DNA from: an uncultured Desulfobacteraceae bacterium
Lineage (GTDB): Bacteria > Desulfobacterota > Desulfobacteria > Desulfobacterales > UBA5852
DNA length: 64,000 nucleotides
NCBI GenBank assembly: GCA_913060875.1
Contig: CAJXSL010000001.1
Span: 372,001 to 436,000, forward strand
Reading direction: 5' to 3'
In this document: positions 45,427 to 54,396 of the stretch, in pieces
How positions within the stretch are numbered: position 1 is the stretch's first letter
How the letters are laid out: the number at the start of each line of letters is the position of its first letter
Made by a program: the position numbers and the translations under genes
Notes under the pieces: model-generated
Database searches by the model: none
Seen by the model: only the letters and a program-made list of their open reading frames with translations
What the model was told of the DNA's origin: nothing

Positions 45427-45623
45427 TAGGCGGTCTCGCCGGGTACTTTCCATTAAAGTTGTCCCCCCATTTGCCGATAAATGGTTAACCCTTTGCCAGG
45501 ACGCCCTAACCGATGTGCCCTGTTTTGCCTGGGGAAGGTGCACCTGAGTAGCTGGCTTGTCCTGCGGTTGGCATGCCGGAGGGCTACATCCGAGTCGAAA
45601 CGATATCCGTCGAAGGAATGCGA

Positions 45624-47603
45624 ATGGCTTTTGATCCCCAGAATATCCGGATTTTATTGGTTGAAGATACGGCGGTCATGCGGAAAATCGAAATCAAGAC
45701 CCTGAGGGCGCTGGGGTTTGACGGCGTCCTGGAGGCGGTGGACGGCGATGAAGCCATCGGCATCCTCCAGGGGGGGCTTAAGGTCGACCTGATTATCAGC
45801 GACTGGAACATGCCCAACAAGGACGGCTACGCGCTGCTGTGCTGGGTCAGGGACAATGTGGCCACCGCCTCCATCCCGTTTTTGATGGCCACCGGCCAGG
45901 GGGATAAAGCCCAGGAGAAAAAGGCCGTGGATGCCGGGGTCAACGCATTTGTGGCCAAGCCTTTCAACGAAGCGGAACTCCAGGCCAAGATCGACGAAGC
46001 CCTCGGCCTGACGACCTCTGAGGATGAAACTGCGGGCCAATCCCGGGGACCGCGTGAGATTGTCAACGGCCGCGTCAAGCTAAAGGTCGCCCATATCCAG
46101 ATTACCGATCACATTATCCTGGGGGTGCTCAAACACCTCATCAAAAAGGGCGAACTGCAGCCCCGGCATTTCGAGCTGGAGACCGTCTGCATGCCCGGGT
46201 GGAATCCGGTCCAGAACGCCCTGGAAAAAGGCGAGGTGGACGCCGCCTTCATCCTGGCACCCATCGCCATGGACCTGTACAGTTTCGGCACGCCCATCAA
46301 GCTGACCCTCCTGGCCCACAAGAATGGCAGCATTTTTGTGCGCAACAAACGCGAGGGATATGTCGAACCTTTTGCAGACCACTTTCGCAACCAGTCTTTC
46401 TACATTCCGCACAAGATGTCCGTCCATCACATGCTGGCCCATTTGTTTTTCAGCAGCATCGGGTTGACGCCCGGCATGGTGGGGGAGGGGCAAAGCGATG
46501 TGAACTTCGAAGTGGTGGCCCCCATCAAGATGCAGGAATTTATGCAGGGCAACCCGGCGACCGCGGGATTCATGGTGGCCGAGCCCTTGGGTACCAGGGC
46601 CATTGCCGGCGGGGCGGCCGATTTGCAGTTTTTGAGCAGCGAACTGTGGGAAAACCATCCCTGCTGTGTCGTGACCATGCGGGATGATTTTATCGAACCT
46701 CATACGGATGCGGTTTACGAGTTTACCGAGATGCTGGTGGAAGCCGGCAAGCTCGTGGACCAGAAGCCCGAGATGGCCGCCGAAATCGGTGTGGCCTTCC
46801 TGGATCCCGATAGAACGTTGGGACTGAAAGTCCCGGTGCTGAAAAACGTGTTGAGCGAGGCCAAAGGCATCAAAACCGGTGATCTCTACCCCGCCGCCGA
46901 AGACCTCAAAACCATGAACGATTACATGGTGAAACGGATGCGCATCGGCGGCCAGGTGGACATGGACCAATTCGTCGATACCCGTTTTGCCGATGCGGCC
47001 TGCAAGGACAGGGTGTCCAGTAACCTTCCGGCATATTTGCATATTGCTGACAATACTGCGGTGGATTTGCTTTCACGCCACGCCTGCCTGGCCAAAGGCG
47101 AGGACAAATCCATGCTGAACCTGGAGGGAAAATACCTGACCTTCAGCCTGGACGGCCAGCAATACGGTCTCGATATTCTGCGTATCCGGGAAATCATCGG
47201 CATGCTGCCCATCCGCAGCATTCCCCAGACCCCGCCCCACGTCCGCGGCGTGATCAGCCTGCGGGGGCGCACCATTCCGGTCGTCGACCTGCGGACCCAA
47301 TTCGGTCTGGGGGCCGTGGCCGACGACGGCCGCAGCTGCATCGTGGTGCTGGAATCCGGACATGGCGACACGGACTTGTCGGTGGGTGTGGCCGTCGATT
47401 CGGTCTCCGAGGTGCTGACGATTCAGTCCACCCATATCGATCCCACCCCCGGCTTCGGTGCCCGCGTCGATACCCGCCACATCCTGGCCATGGCCAAGAC
47501 GGAAGACGGCATCCGCCTGTTGCTGGATATCGACCATATTTTTCAGGAGGGGGAACAACTCACCCAACTGGCCTTGCCGACCGAGACCGCCGATGCGGCT
47601 TGA
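45624..47603 (+). CDS. CheY / substrate-binding-like / CheW triple fusion
   Basis: 659 residues from the ATG at 45624 (AAGGA seven bases upstream). Residues about 6-128 form a complete receiver domain: acidic pair E14-D15, phospho-acceptor D60 in IISDWNMP, T90 and K112 in VAKPF. Residues about 150-465 resemble NMT1/SsuA/NrtA-type solute-binding proteins (VKLKVAHIQITDHIILGVL, GEVDAAFILAPIAMDLYSFG, AEPLGTRAIAGG) but have no signal peptide, so the domain is cytoplasmic. Residues about 515-645 are a CheW domain (YLTFSLDGQQYGLDILRIREII, VRGVISLRGRTIPVVDLR). No chemotaxis gene is adjacent. Inference: a soluble sensor that links a small ligand and a phospho-signal to CheA arrays. Confidence 0.87.
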   Translation: MAFDPQNIRILLVEDTAVMRKIEIKTLRALGFDGVLEAVDGDEAIGILQGGLKVDLIISDWNMPNKDGYALLCWVRDNVATASIPFLMATGQGDKAQEKKAVDAGVNAFVAKPFNEAELQAKIDEALGLTTSEDETAGQSRGPREIVNGRVKLKVAHIQITDHIILGVLKHLIKKGELQPRHFELETVCMPGWNPVQNALEKGEVDAAFILAPIAMDLYSFGTPIKLTLLAHKNGSIFVRNKREGYVEPFADHFRNQSFYIPHKMSVHHMLAHLFFSSIGLTPGMVGEGQSDVNFEVVAPIKMQEFMQGNPATAGFMVAEPLGTRAIAGGAADLQFLSSELWENHPCCVVTMRDDFIEPHTDAVYEFTEMLVEAGKLVDQKPEMAAEIGVAFLDPDRTLGLKVPVLKNVLSEAKGIKTGDLYPAAEDLKTMNDYMVKRMRIGGQVDMDQFVDTRFADAACKDRVSSNLPAYLHIADNTAVDLLSRHACLAKGEDKSMLNLEGKYLTFSLDGQQYGLDILRIREIIGMLPIRSIPQTPPHVRGVISLRGRTIPVVDLRTQFGLGAVADDGRSCIVVLESGHGDTDLSVGVAVDSVSEVLTIQSTHIDPTPGFGARVDTRHILAMAKTEDGIRLLLDIDHIFQEGEQLTQLALPTETADAA

Positions 47604-47688
47604 TGCCAGGCCGGGTAGTTGCTATTCCTGAAGCAGGTCAATTGGGAGATACGATCCTATCCTGTATTATCGCCAACAGGGGACAATC

Positions 47689-48480
47689 TTGCCGGCAGAA
47701 AACAACACAGGCATCGATGATCGACAACGCAGGCGTAATTTCCTGACTTTTTCAGGTTCTCTGGGGTTTATCACCCTTTTGGTTTTCATGGTTTTTGATT
47801 ATCAGGAGGGCAACCTTTCTGAAATCTTTCTCGATGTCTTTATGTGCACCGTCATTGTTTCGGGTGGTGTTGCTGTTTTTAAATACAATTTGGACCGGCT
47901 GGCCTATTGTGTCGGTATCAACCTGGTGAGCCTGACCCTGCTTTATGATGTCGCCATCGGTGCCGGAGGAACAGGCGGCCTTTTCTGGCTGCCGACAATG
48001 CCCTTGTTCATTTTCTTCTTTTTGGAGAGAACCGAGTCCGTCATTTCAGCCATCCTCTTTTATGGCTGTGCCACGATCCTGCTGATGTTCCCAGCGTGGT
48101 TGAATACGTTTCCCTACGACGTCTCGGTGGGCAGCCGCTATCTTAATGCTTTGTTTTTTATTGTCATTATCGCCTATGGCCTGGAATCCTCACGGCATCG
48201 CTCAGCCCGCCTGCTGAAACAGTCCTATGATGAGTTGAAATCGCACAAGGAAAAACTCGAGCAAGCACTCTCCGAAGTGAAAACCCTCAGCGGTTTGCTG
48301 CCCATCTGCGCCAACTGTAAAAAAGTTCGTGACGATAAAGGATATTGGAATCAAATCGAATCCTACGTTCGCGAGCATTCGGAAGCCGAATTCAGCCATG
48401 GCATCTGTCCAAGCTGTGCCAGGGAATTATACCCGGATGTGGATTTCAGTGATTTGAATCCGTCAAAAAATGTAAAATAG
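47689..48480 (+). CDS. Membrane protein with C-terminal cysteine module
   Basis: 263 residues from a TTG start (AGGGG upstream). About five to six hydrophobic helices (residues 18-165) are followed by a short coiled coil (SYDELKSHKEKLEQALSEVK). The C-terminal module LLPICANCKKVRDDKGYWNQ ... EAEFSHGICPSCARELYP has two CxxC pairs and is probably zinc binding. This module ends many PAS, receiver and membrane sensor proteins in Desulfobacterota. The layout fits a seven-helix-like sensor without an output kinase. Function is not known. Confidence 0.75.
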   Translation: MPAENNTGIDDRQRRRNFLTFSGSLGFITLLVFMVFDYQEGNLSEIFLDVFMCTVIVSGGVAVFKYNLDRLAYCVGINLVSLTLLYDVAIGAGGTGGLFWLPTMPLFIFFFLERTESVISAILFYGCATILLMFPAWLNTFPYDVSVGSRYLNALFFIVIIAYGLESSRHRSARLLKQSYDELKSHKEKLEQALSEVKTLSGLLPICANCKKVRDDKGYWNQIESYVREHSEAEFSHGICPSCARELYPDVDFSDLNPSKNVK

Positions 48481-48570
48481 GTTTCGTTGCAAGGTGTGCG
48501 ACGGCGAGCAAACGGCGCATACAGGCCATATGGGAGCATTTTTAACCGGCTTACAACTCACCTAAATATT

Positions 48571-49659
48571 TCATTGTGACGGGACCTGCAGCGACTGGTT
48601 CAAGTCTTCGACGATCATGGGTACGGCCGGGGGGATGCGGTTACTGCTGGTCGTGATGTTGCGGATCATGGAAAGATGGGTGCCGGGCACGATTTTAAGG
48701 GGCACCCCGGGAAGACGGGCCGAGTCCACCGCAACCAGGCCATCGCCGATTTGCCGGGTCATGGATGTCAGCATCCGGTCCATAACCGTTATGGCGCTGT
48801 TGGCCTCGCCGTGGCGTTTTTTATCCAATTCGCGGCCCAACGTTTCAATATGATTGACCTGCCAGTCGCTCATAACACCGGCAATCACCATCATAGGGAC
48901 GTCTTCGGGATGCGGCCGGCTGTTCAGGGCGGTCAGGAATTCGCTCCCCGGAAGCAGTTCGATACCCGCTTCACCGGTACCGTCGACAATCCCCTGAAGC
49001 CAGTGATATTCGCCCTTGAGCATGAGGCTGAAGAGATCGCGCACTTCAGCGAAACCGCGAAATCGTGCCAGCTCCGATCCATGGTTCGGCGTGCCCACCA
49101 TGATCAGTCGCTCTACACGCGGCAGTTCACCACGTTTCACCTTGTCGGCGTAGGCAAGCTCCGGATGGGTCAACATTTCACGGCTGACCAGCCCCCCCAT
49201 GCTGTGGGCCACGATCGTGATGCTTTCCGGAAGTTTCCGGGACGCCAGGCTTTGCTGGAAAAACACGGCGGATTCAGTGACGGGCTGGTCGTTGGGATAG
49301 GTAAAAACCAAAACGGAAAACCCATCCTTGACAAGGGCAGGCGCCAGATTCATCCAGACTTTGCCGGGGTCGTCCAGGCCGTGAATCAATACCACCGTGG
49401 CTTTTGGCGCCGCATGCGGCACAGAGGGGTCGGCGGATTCAAACGGCTCGAGGCCATAAGCTGCTTTGAGCCGTTTGACTTCCTCAGGGTAGGCGTCTTT
49501 GATCGCGTTGCGAACATCGGATCGAACCCGGCGCTCCTCTTCCCTGAAGATATCCCGGACCACCTGCAGGCCCACAAAAAGAACGGCCAGGATCAGGATG
49601 GTTGTGAGCCACAAATTTCGTTTTTTGGTCTTCAATTGCGAAGCGCTTTCTCCCCCCAC
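48571..49659 (-). CDS. Membrane-anchored alpha/beta hydrolase
   Basis: 362 residues from a GTG start, with an N-terminal anchor (LWLTTILILAVLFVGLQVV). The lipase-type fold has the oxyanion segment VVLIHGLDDPG, the nucleophile elbow AHSMGG, and later DWQVNH and VPGTHLSMI where the acid and histidine would fall. GTPNHGSELARF is typical of triacylglycerol-lipase-like enzymes. It probably cleaves esters at the outer face of the membrane. It is divergent from the next hydrolase gene. Confidence 0.85.
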   Translation of the reverse strand: MGGESASQLKTKKRNLWLTTILILAVLFVGLQVVRDIFREEERRVRSDVRNAIKDAYPEEVKRLKAAYGLEPFESADPSVPHAAPKATVVLIHGLDDPGKVWMNLAPALVKDGFSVLVFTYPNDQPVTESAVFFQQSLASRKLPESITIVAHSMGGLVSREMLTHPELAYADKVKRGELPRVERLIMVGTPNHGSELARFRGFAEVRDLFSLMLKGEYHWLQGIVDGTGEAGIELLPGSEFLTALNSRPHPEDVPMMVIAGVMSDWQVNHIETLGRELDKKRHGEANSAITVMDRMLTSMTRQIGDGLVAVDSARLPGVPLKIVPGTHLSMIRNITTSSNRIPPAVPMIVEDLNQSLQVPSQ

Positions 49660-49951
49660 ACGTCATGGAAAATGCCGGCGCCTGAAAGCACCGTCGGTAA
49701 GAGATTTCAGATAACACCAGCGCCGCGATGCATCGGGTCACGAAATATTTGACATGCCGGTGCCTCAACCGGGATTCGATAAGAACCATCGGTATGGCCC
49801 ATCCGGCCGTCATATGGAGCTGTGAGAACGGCACGATAGTGTTTGAAGTTGAAAACAGTACCAGAACTATCTTAAAATGGTTTTCACCGCAACAACGCGA
49901 ATGGCTGTGCCGGAAGACTACCCCGACGATAGCCAATGGTAAAGGAGCCCT

Positions 49952-51148
49952 ATGACCCGCACGAAACGACGCATTCTGATCGGCCTGGGCGTGATCCTGT
50001 TGCTCTTGGCCGGATTGGGGATCTGGTTTTATTATGCCTTTTTCGTATCCACGGGCGCCATTACCCAGCACGCCGAAAATTTTCTCTTCCGGCGAATGAC
50101 GGTGGCCCAAATAGCGGAACGCGGTGAATACCGGTTCTTCTTTATCACCAATCGCCGATCCGGCACGCCTGACGGTCCACTCGAAGCGCGGTTCAGCCAT
50201 GAACGGGAAGAGACCCTTAAATTCGGGATCTTTGATGCCCGGATCGAGCCTTCGCTGGGTCTTGGCATGATCATCAACCCGACCGAGTGGTTCCAGAATG
50301 AAGAAATCCAGCTTAAGAACGTCGGGACGTTCGAGAGGGCTGAATTCGTAAAAAAAGTAAGGGCCATCGTTGAAAAATCCCCGCACCGCTCCCTGCTCGT
50401 TGTCGTGCACGGATTCCGCGAGCGATACGAGTCGGCGCTGCGCAAAACCGCCTTCCTCGGCCACGTCCTGGATATCAACTCTCCCGTACTGGTGTTCGAC
50501 TGGCCCGGCAATCAGGGCAGTTCCCTGGGCGGCTACCGACGGGCGCGCCAGGTGGCCGAAGCCTCCGGGGCCGAATTGGCGCGTACGCTGGAGTTGATCA
50601 TTCGCGATATCCAACCCGACCGGCTGTGGCTGATCGCCAACAGCATGGGCGCCCAGGTGGTGGTCGACGCCTTCAGGCTGTTGCACCGGCAGCCGGATAT
50701 GGCCGATACGCAAACGGAAATCGAGGATGTGGTGCTGACGGCGCCGGATATTGACCATGAAGATTTCGACAACCGGTTCAAGGCGGAAATCGAGGCTCTG
50801 GCTAAACACCTGACCGTCTATGTTTCCTCCAACGACCGGGCCCTGTTGTTGAGCCGCCTCGTCAACCGAAAGGCGCGGCGGGGTGAAAGCAGTCTTTCGC
50901 CCGATCAGCTGGAAGAAGCCGCACGCGTGTCGGAACTGATCGAACCGGACAGCGACCAACTGACCCTGGTGGATGTCACCCCGGTCAATCGTACGCGCAA
51001 TTTTCATAATTTCAGCCTGGAGACCCCGGAATTTTTCGATGATCTCTACTTGCGTCTGACCAACGAAACCATGCCCCGCAGCCGCCTGATCTATAAAATA
51101 AAATCCCCGGAAGGCCGGGTGTACTGGGTTTTGACGCGAGGGCGTTAA
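49952..51148 (+). CDS. Membrane-anchored DUF900-type alpha/beta hydrolase
   Basis: 398 residues with an N-terminal helix (ILIGLGVILLLLAGLGIWFYY) and a DUF900 domain: RFFFITNRRSGTPDG, LLVVVHGFRERYESALRKTAFL, VFDWPGNQG and the nucleophile elbow ANSMGAQ. VVLTAPDIDHEDF contains a candidate acid. Substrates of this family are unknown. AAGGAG precedes the ATG. Its TAA stop is formed by element A copy 4. Confidence 0.85.
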   Translation: MTRTKRRILIGLGVILLLLAGLGIWFYYAFFVSTGAITQHAENFLFRRMTVAQIAERGEYRFFFITNRRSGTPDGPLEARFSHEREETLKFGIFDARIEPSLGLGMIINPTEWFQNEEIQLKNVGTFERAEFVKKVRAIVEKSPHRSLLVVVHGFRERYESALRKTAFLGHVLDINSPVLVFDWPGNQGSSLGGYRRARQVAEASGAELARTLELIIRDIQPDRLWLIANSMGAQVVVDAFRLLHRQPDMADTQTEIEDVVLTAPDIDHEDFDNRFKAEIEALAKHLTVYVSSNDRALLLSRLVNRKARRGESSLSPDQLEEAARVSELIEPDSDQLTLVDVTPVNRTRNFHNFSLETPEFFDDLYLRLTNETMPRSRLIYKIKSPEGRVYWVLTRGR

Positions 51149-51283
51149 CCCGAATATTTCACCCTGCGGGCGCGCCCGAGCTGCCCATTGGCCGCGTTAT
51201 CAGTGGCTTGCGGTAGCAGGCGTACCGCGGCGCCCCTGATGCCGTCCAATGAACATCGCGAACGCGTGAAATATCCGGGTTAA
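51145..51283. repeat. Palindromic element A, copy 4
   Basis: TTAACCCGAATATTTCACC to GGTGAAATATCCGGGTTAA-type end (here GCGTGAAATATCCGGGTTAA). It is complete and symmetric, with TTAA at each end. The first TTAA provides the stop codon of the DUF900 gene; the last lies 11 bases before the next gene's start. Core words GCGCGCCCGAG, CGGTAGCAGGCGTACCGCGG. Confidence 0.88.
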
Positions 51284-51294
51284 GGAGGAGAGCA

Positions 51295-52758
51295 TTGGGA
51301 AACATTACGGTAAAGAACAGACGCATGGGACTGCTTCGCCAGCTGGGTTGCGTCATTACCGCGGTCGGTATCCTCTGGCTTGCGACCCAGGGCTGCAGCC
51401 GCCAGGCGGTCAAACACTGGCATACCGAAAAGCTGACCGAAGAATTCACCGCCGACCGCATCCCGGAAATCGAAACTTTTGAAAAGTACCTGCAGCTGGA
51501 AGATCGTCTATTCGAACAGTTGGCGCAGGCGGTCTATGCGCATACCGGTTCCGGCCCGGAATTCGCCCTGGTGCGCTACAGCCGAGGCAGTGCCGCCGAT
51601 CCGCAGGTTCGCACCCCCAATTGGAACCGCACCTTTGCGTTCCCCGTCGATGCCCCGGCCGGGGGTGTCCTGCTTCTCCACGGCATGTCGGATTCTCCCT
51701 ACAGCCTGCGGGCCCTGGGAGAGGCCCTGCATCAACGGAACTACTGGGTGATCGGTCTGCGCTTGCCGGGCCACGGCACGGCGCCTTCCGGACTGACCCG
51801 TGTCAAATGGGAAGACATGGCGGCCGCTGTCGCGCTGAGCGTCGCGCACCTGACTTCGAAGGTGGGCCGCAAGCCAATTCATATCATCGGGTATTCCACC
51901 GGCGCTGCGCTGGCGGTAAACTTCGCGCTGGACAGCCTGGAAAGGGATGAAGTCCGGGTCCCTGCCAGCCTGGTGCTCCTCTCTCCGGCGATCGGCATCC
52001 ATCCGGCGGCGGGCCTGGCCCAATGGAAACGGAGATTTTCGATCCTCCCGGGCCTGGGCGGCCTGGCCTGGATGCAAATCGAGCCGGAGTTCGACCCCTA
52101 TAAATACAACTCCTTTGCGACCAATGCGGCCGAACAGGTTCATCGCCTGACAACCACGGTTGCCCGCCGTGTCAGCAGCCGTGCCCGGGCACATCCGGAC
52201 AATGTGCTGCCGCCCACGCTGGTATTCAAATCCACGGTCGACGCTACCGTTTCGACCGACGCCGTGATCGATCGACTGCTCGGCAAACTGGCGCCCCACC
52301 GGCACGAACTGGTTTTGTTCGATATCAATCGTTCCGCCGCCTATTCTTCCCTGCTGGTTTCCGATCCCGGCCCTCTGACCACCCGGCTGATGGACAGCAA
52401 GGACCTTCCCTTTACCGTCACATTCATCACCAACGAAAATTCGAAGAGCACCGCGGTTGCCGCCCGCCGGCAAGGCCCCTTTGCATCCCATGTGTCCGCG
52501 ATGCAGCCGCTGGGACTGCAATGGCCGGTGGGGGTGCTGTCCCTGTCGCATGTGGCACTGCCCTTCCCGCCGGATGATCCCCTCTATGGCAGCAACCCTC
52601 CGGGCGAAAAAGATCGCCTGTTTCTCGGGCGCATGGCTGTCCAGGGTGAGCGGGGCCTGCTCAAACTTCCGGAAAGTTGGTTCCTGCGGCTGCGCCACAA
52701 TCCCTTTTACGACTATTTGGAAAAACGTGTGCATGCCTGGGTGGACGCGGCCCGTTAG
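51295..52758 (+). CDS. Alpha/beta hydrolase lipoprotein
   Basis: 487 residues from a TTG start with GGAGGAG upstream (the ribosome-binding site abuts repeat A4). The N-terminal signal ends in LATQGCSRQ, a plausible lipobox. The hydrolase domain begins near residue 118 (GGVLLLHGMSDSPYSLRALGEAL) with the elbow GYSTGAA and LPGHGTAPSG. A late SHVALPFPPDDPLYG carries the likely histidine. It is the third hydrolase in a row, flanked by copies of repeat A on both sides. Its TAG stop overlaps copy 5. Confidence 0.85.
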   Translation: MGNITVKNRRMGLLRQLGCVITAVGILWLATQGCSRQAVKHWHTEKLTEEFTADRIPEIETFEKYLQLEDRLFEQLAQAVYAHTGSGPEFALVRYSRGSAADPQVRTPNWNRTFAFPVDAPAGGVLLLHGMSDSPYSLRALGEALHQRNYWVIGLRLPGHGTAPSGLTRVKWEDMAAAVALSVAHLTSKVGRKPIHIIGYSTGAALAVNFALDSLERDEVRVPASLVLLSPAIGIHPAAGLAQWKRRFSILPGLGGLAWMQIEPEFDPYKYNSFATNAAEQVHRLTTTVARRVSSRARAHPDNVLPPTLVFKSTVDATVSTDAVIDRLLGKLAPHRHELVLFDINRSAAYSSLLVSDPGPLTTRLMDSKDLPFTVTFITNENSKSTAVAARRQGPFASHVSAMQPLGLQWPVGVLSLSHVALPFPPDDPLYGSNPPGEKDRLFLGRMAVQGERGLLKLPESWFLRLRHNPFYDYLEKRVHAWVDAAR

Positions 52759-52895
52759 CCCGAACATTTCACCCTGCGGGCGCGCCCGAGATGTGCCCAT
52801 TGGCCGCGTTATCAGGGGCTTGCGGTAGCAGGCGTACAGCGGCGCCCCTGATGCCTTTCCAATGAACATTGCGAACGCGTGAAATATCCGGGTTA
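52755..52895. repeat. Palindromic element A, copy 5
   Basis: TTAGCCCGAACATTTCACC to GCGTGAAATATCCGGGTTA. It is nearly identical to copy 4 in the core (GGCTTGCGGTAGCAGGCGTA). The first bases overlap the stop codon of the hydrolase lipoprotein gene. Confidence 0.88.
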
Positions 52896-52957
52896 GCGGT
52901 GATAAGTTTTGACAACCAGCTAACCAGGTTACCATCAGGCCATCAACCTCTGATCGC

Positions 52958-53824
52958 CTAAGCGGTTTTCTTTCTATAGGAAATGCCTATGCCGACGCCG
53001 TGGGACACCGGGCCTTCTGTTTTCTCACTGAAAAGAATGAATCGTCTGCCGGCCTGCAAAGAGAAATTGAAAAGCGCATCCGAATAAGGCGAATGATGGC
53101 TCAGCAAAACGGCATTTTCGGAAAACCGGTTGGCAACCGGCGTATACATGGCCTCTTCCTGTTCATGAGGAAAATCGCTGTTAATGATGAGCAGATCGAT
53201 GGGATTGCTGATGGTTGGAATTAATGTCGCGGAAGATCCGTGCAGAATTTCACCATAATCGGTATAAGTGCCGGAAAACAGGTGTCCTGCACCAGGAACA
53301 GAGTCGACGCCGTGGTAACAGCCGGGAAAACCCTCCGCGGCATTCCGCTTGAGGGCGGCCGTTACGAGGCACGCCCCCAAGCCATTGCCCGTTCGGATTT
53401 CGACGACGGTTTCCGGCTTCAATGCTCGTGCAAACGCATACCAACCCATTCGCTGGCCAAGTCGGGCCTCCCAGTCTATGGAAAAATCCAGCTGTCGCGT
53501 CACCCTATCGGCAATATGGCTCTTCAGATCCAAATCATTCCCAAGTTCGTTGAAGTGCTTCATGATTTGGTTGAATTCCATTGCGGTAATATCGGCAATT
53601 AGCGAAGCCAGATAGCGGGTATTCGTGCTGGCCAGACGTTGACTCAAATCGTAAGTCTCGTTGGGATTGAAAAGCCATCTGGTCAAATTGGATACCTTCC
53701 CGAGCAATCCAGCGCCGGTATGATTGGTTCCTCTGGTCATCGGAGAGGAAACTACCGGTTTAAATCGTTCGAGTAAGCCATTCAATTGGTAAACCTCCGG
53801 AAGTCTAAAATGGATTTGGTGCAA
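52958..53824 (-). CDS. Methyltransferase-like protein (class I SAM fold)
   Basis: 288 residues from a TTG start; MTRGTNH, 28 residues in, is an alternative. The C-terminal half resembles Methyltransf_24-type proteins: VVEIRTGNGLGACLVTAAL (motif I with EIRTGNG for the usual ExGxG), CYHGVDSVPGAG, IDLLIINSDFPHEQ and a final GVGIGISYR. The substitution in motif I makes cofactor binding uncertain. Base composition is more AT-rich than its neighbours, which may mean recent transfer. The gene is probably real, with function unknown. Confidence 0.6.
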   Translation of the reverse strand: MHQIHFRLPEVYQLNGLLERFKPVVSSPMTRGTNHTGAGLLGKVSNLTRWLFNPNETYDLSQRLASTNTRYLASLIADITAMEFNQIMKHFNELGNDLDLKSHIADRVTRQLDFSIDWEARLGQRMGWYAFARALKPETVVEIRTGNGLGACLVTAALKRNAAEGFPGCYHGVDSVPGAGHLFSGTYTDYGEILHGSSATLIPTISNPIDLLIINSDFPHEQEEAMYTPVANRFSENAVLLSHHSPYSDALFNFSLQAGRRFILFSEKTEGPVSHGVGIGISYRKKTA

Positions 53825-53924
53825 ACCCTACGATTGATAAGTCGATCTGAAACAGGGATAAGTTACGGGTAATCAGGAATTAAAACTTTCCTGTCTATCC
53901 TTGCACGGGCTTTCGGCCATCGTT

Positions 53925-54040
53925 TCAGCCTGCCGCGGCGTGGTCATAGGCGGAGGTGTACTTCAGCATGACCCACCCGAAGGTGCCGTCGGCCATTTCG
54001 ACATAGAGCCATTCCGGCGCATAGCCATGGATGGACACTA
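53925..54040 (-). pseudogene. Remnant of an SH3-domain envelope protein
   Basis: One minus-strand frame reads APEWLYVEMADGTFGWVMLKYT before a TGA at 53925-53927. This matches the end of bacterial SH3 domains and the intact protein at 56170-56820 (SNWYYVKLPDASRGWVMVKF). No start codon, signal peptide or N-terminal part of such a gene precedes it, so it is a 3' fragment. Confidence 0.55.
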
Positions 54041-54168
54041 AATAATGTCGTCTCGGGTGGCCAATCGGTTACAAGAAGGAACAGCACGACCATGGACGAA
54101 TGCCGGTGAATCCTGGCGGGAGTTCTTTGGCGTGTTTGTTTGATGGAATCGTAAAAAGTGACCGATCT

Positions 54169-54263
54169 GTCATTCCGGATCCCGGATCGGCGTTCGGGAC
54201 AGGCTTTGATCCGGAATCTTTGATGCCATGATATCAATAGATTCAGGCTTTCGCCGGAATGAC
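54169..54263. repeat. Palindromic repeat C, copy 2
   Basis: GTCATTCCGGATCCC to TTTCGCCGGAATGAC, with GATCCGGAATCTT and ATAGATTCAGGC in the middle as in copy 1 (37927-37996). It is slightly longer because of an inner CCCGGATCGGCGTTCGGGA insertion. Confidence 0.75.
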
Positions 54264-54344
54264 GTCAAAGCGGGAAATTCGACTTTTAAACCCCCTCAAA
54301 GGAACTATCTGAGGATTCCGCTTTACGGGGCAAGCCTCAATTAG

Positions 54345-54371
54345 GATGACCGCCCGTTGCGGGCGGCCATC
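54345..54371. terminator. Strong hairpin after the EF-hand gene
   Basis: GATGACCGCCCG and CGGGCGGCCATC pair (one mismatch) around TTG, 26 bases beyond the stop of the minus-strand EF-hand gene. No T tract follows on that strand. It is a likely transcript-end structure. Confidence 0.5.
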
Positions 54372-54396
54372 ATCCCCCATGTGCGGCTATTGGTAT

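Larger units (their letters stand above)
44843..45623. other. 780-bp gene-free region with a long repeat
   Basis: Between divergent MsrA and the CheY-CheW fusion. Element A copy 3 begins at 44971 and its distal end lies near 45425. Between these parts is AT-rich DNA with a hairpin at 45314-45335. The 150 bases before 45624 should hold the promoter of the fusion gene; I found no convincing sigma-54 or sigma-28 site. Confidence 0.5.
53825..54396. other. 570-bp region with a gene remnant and repeat C
   Basis: Holds a C-terminal SH3-domain remnant (53925-54040), palindromic repeat C copy 2 (54169-54263) and a hairpin at 54345-54371. No intact gene is seen. Confidence 0.55.
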
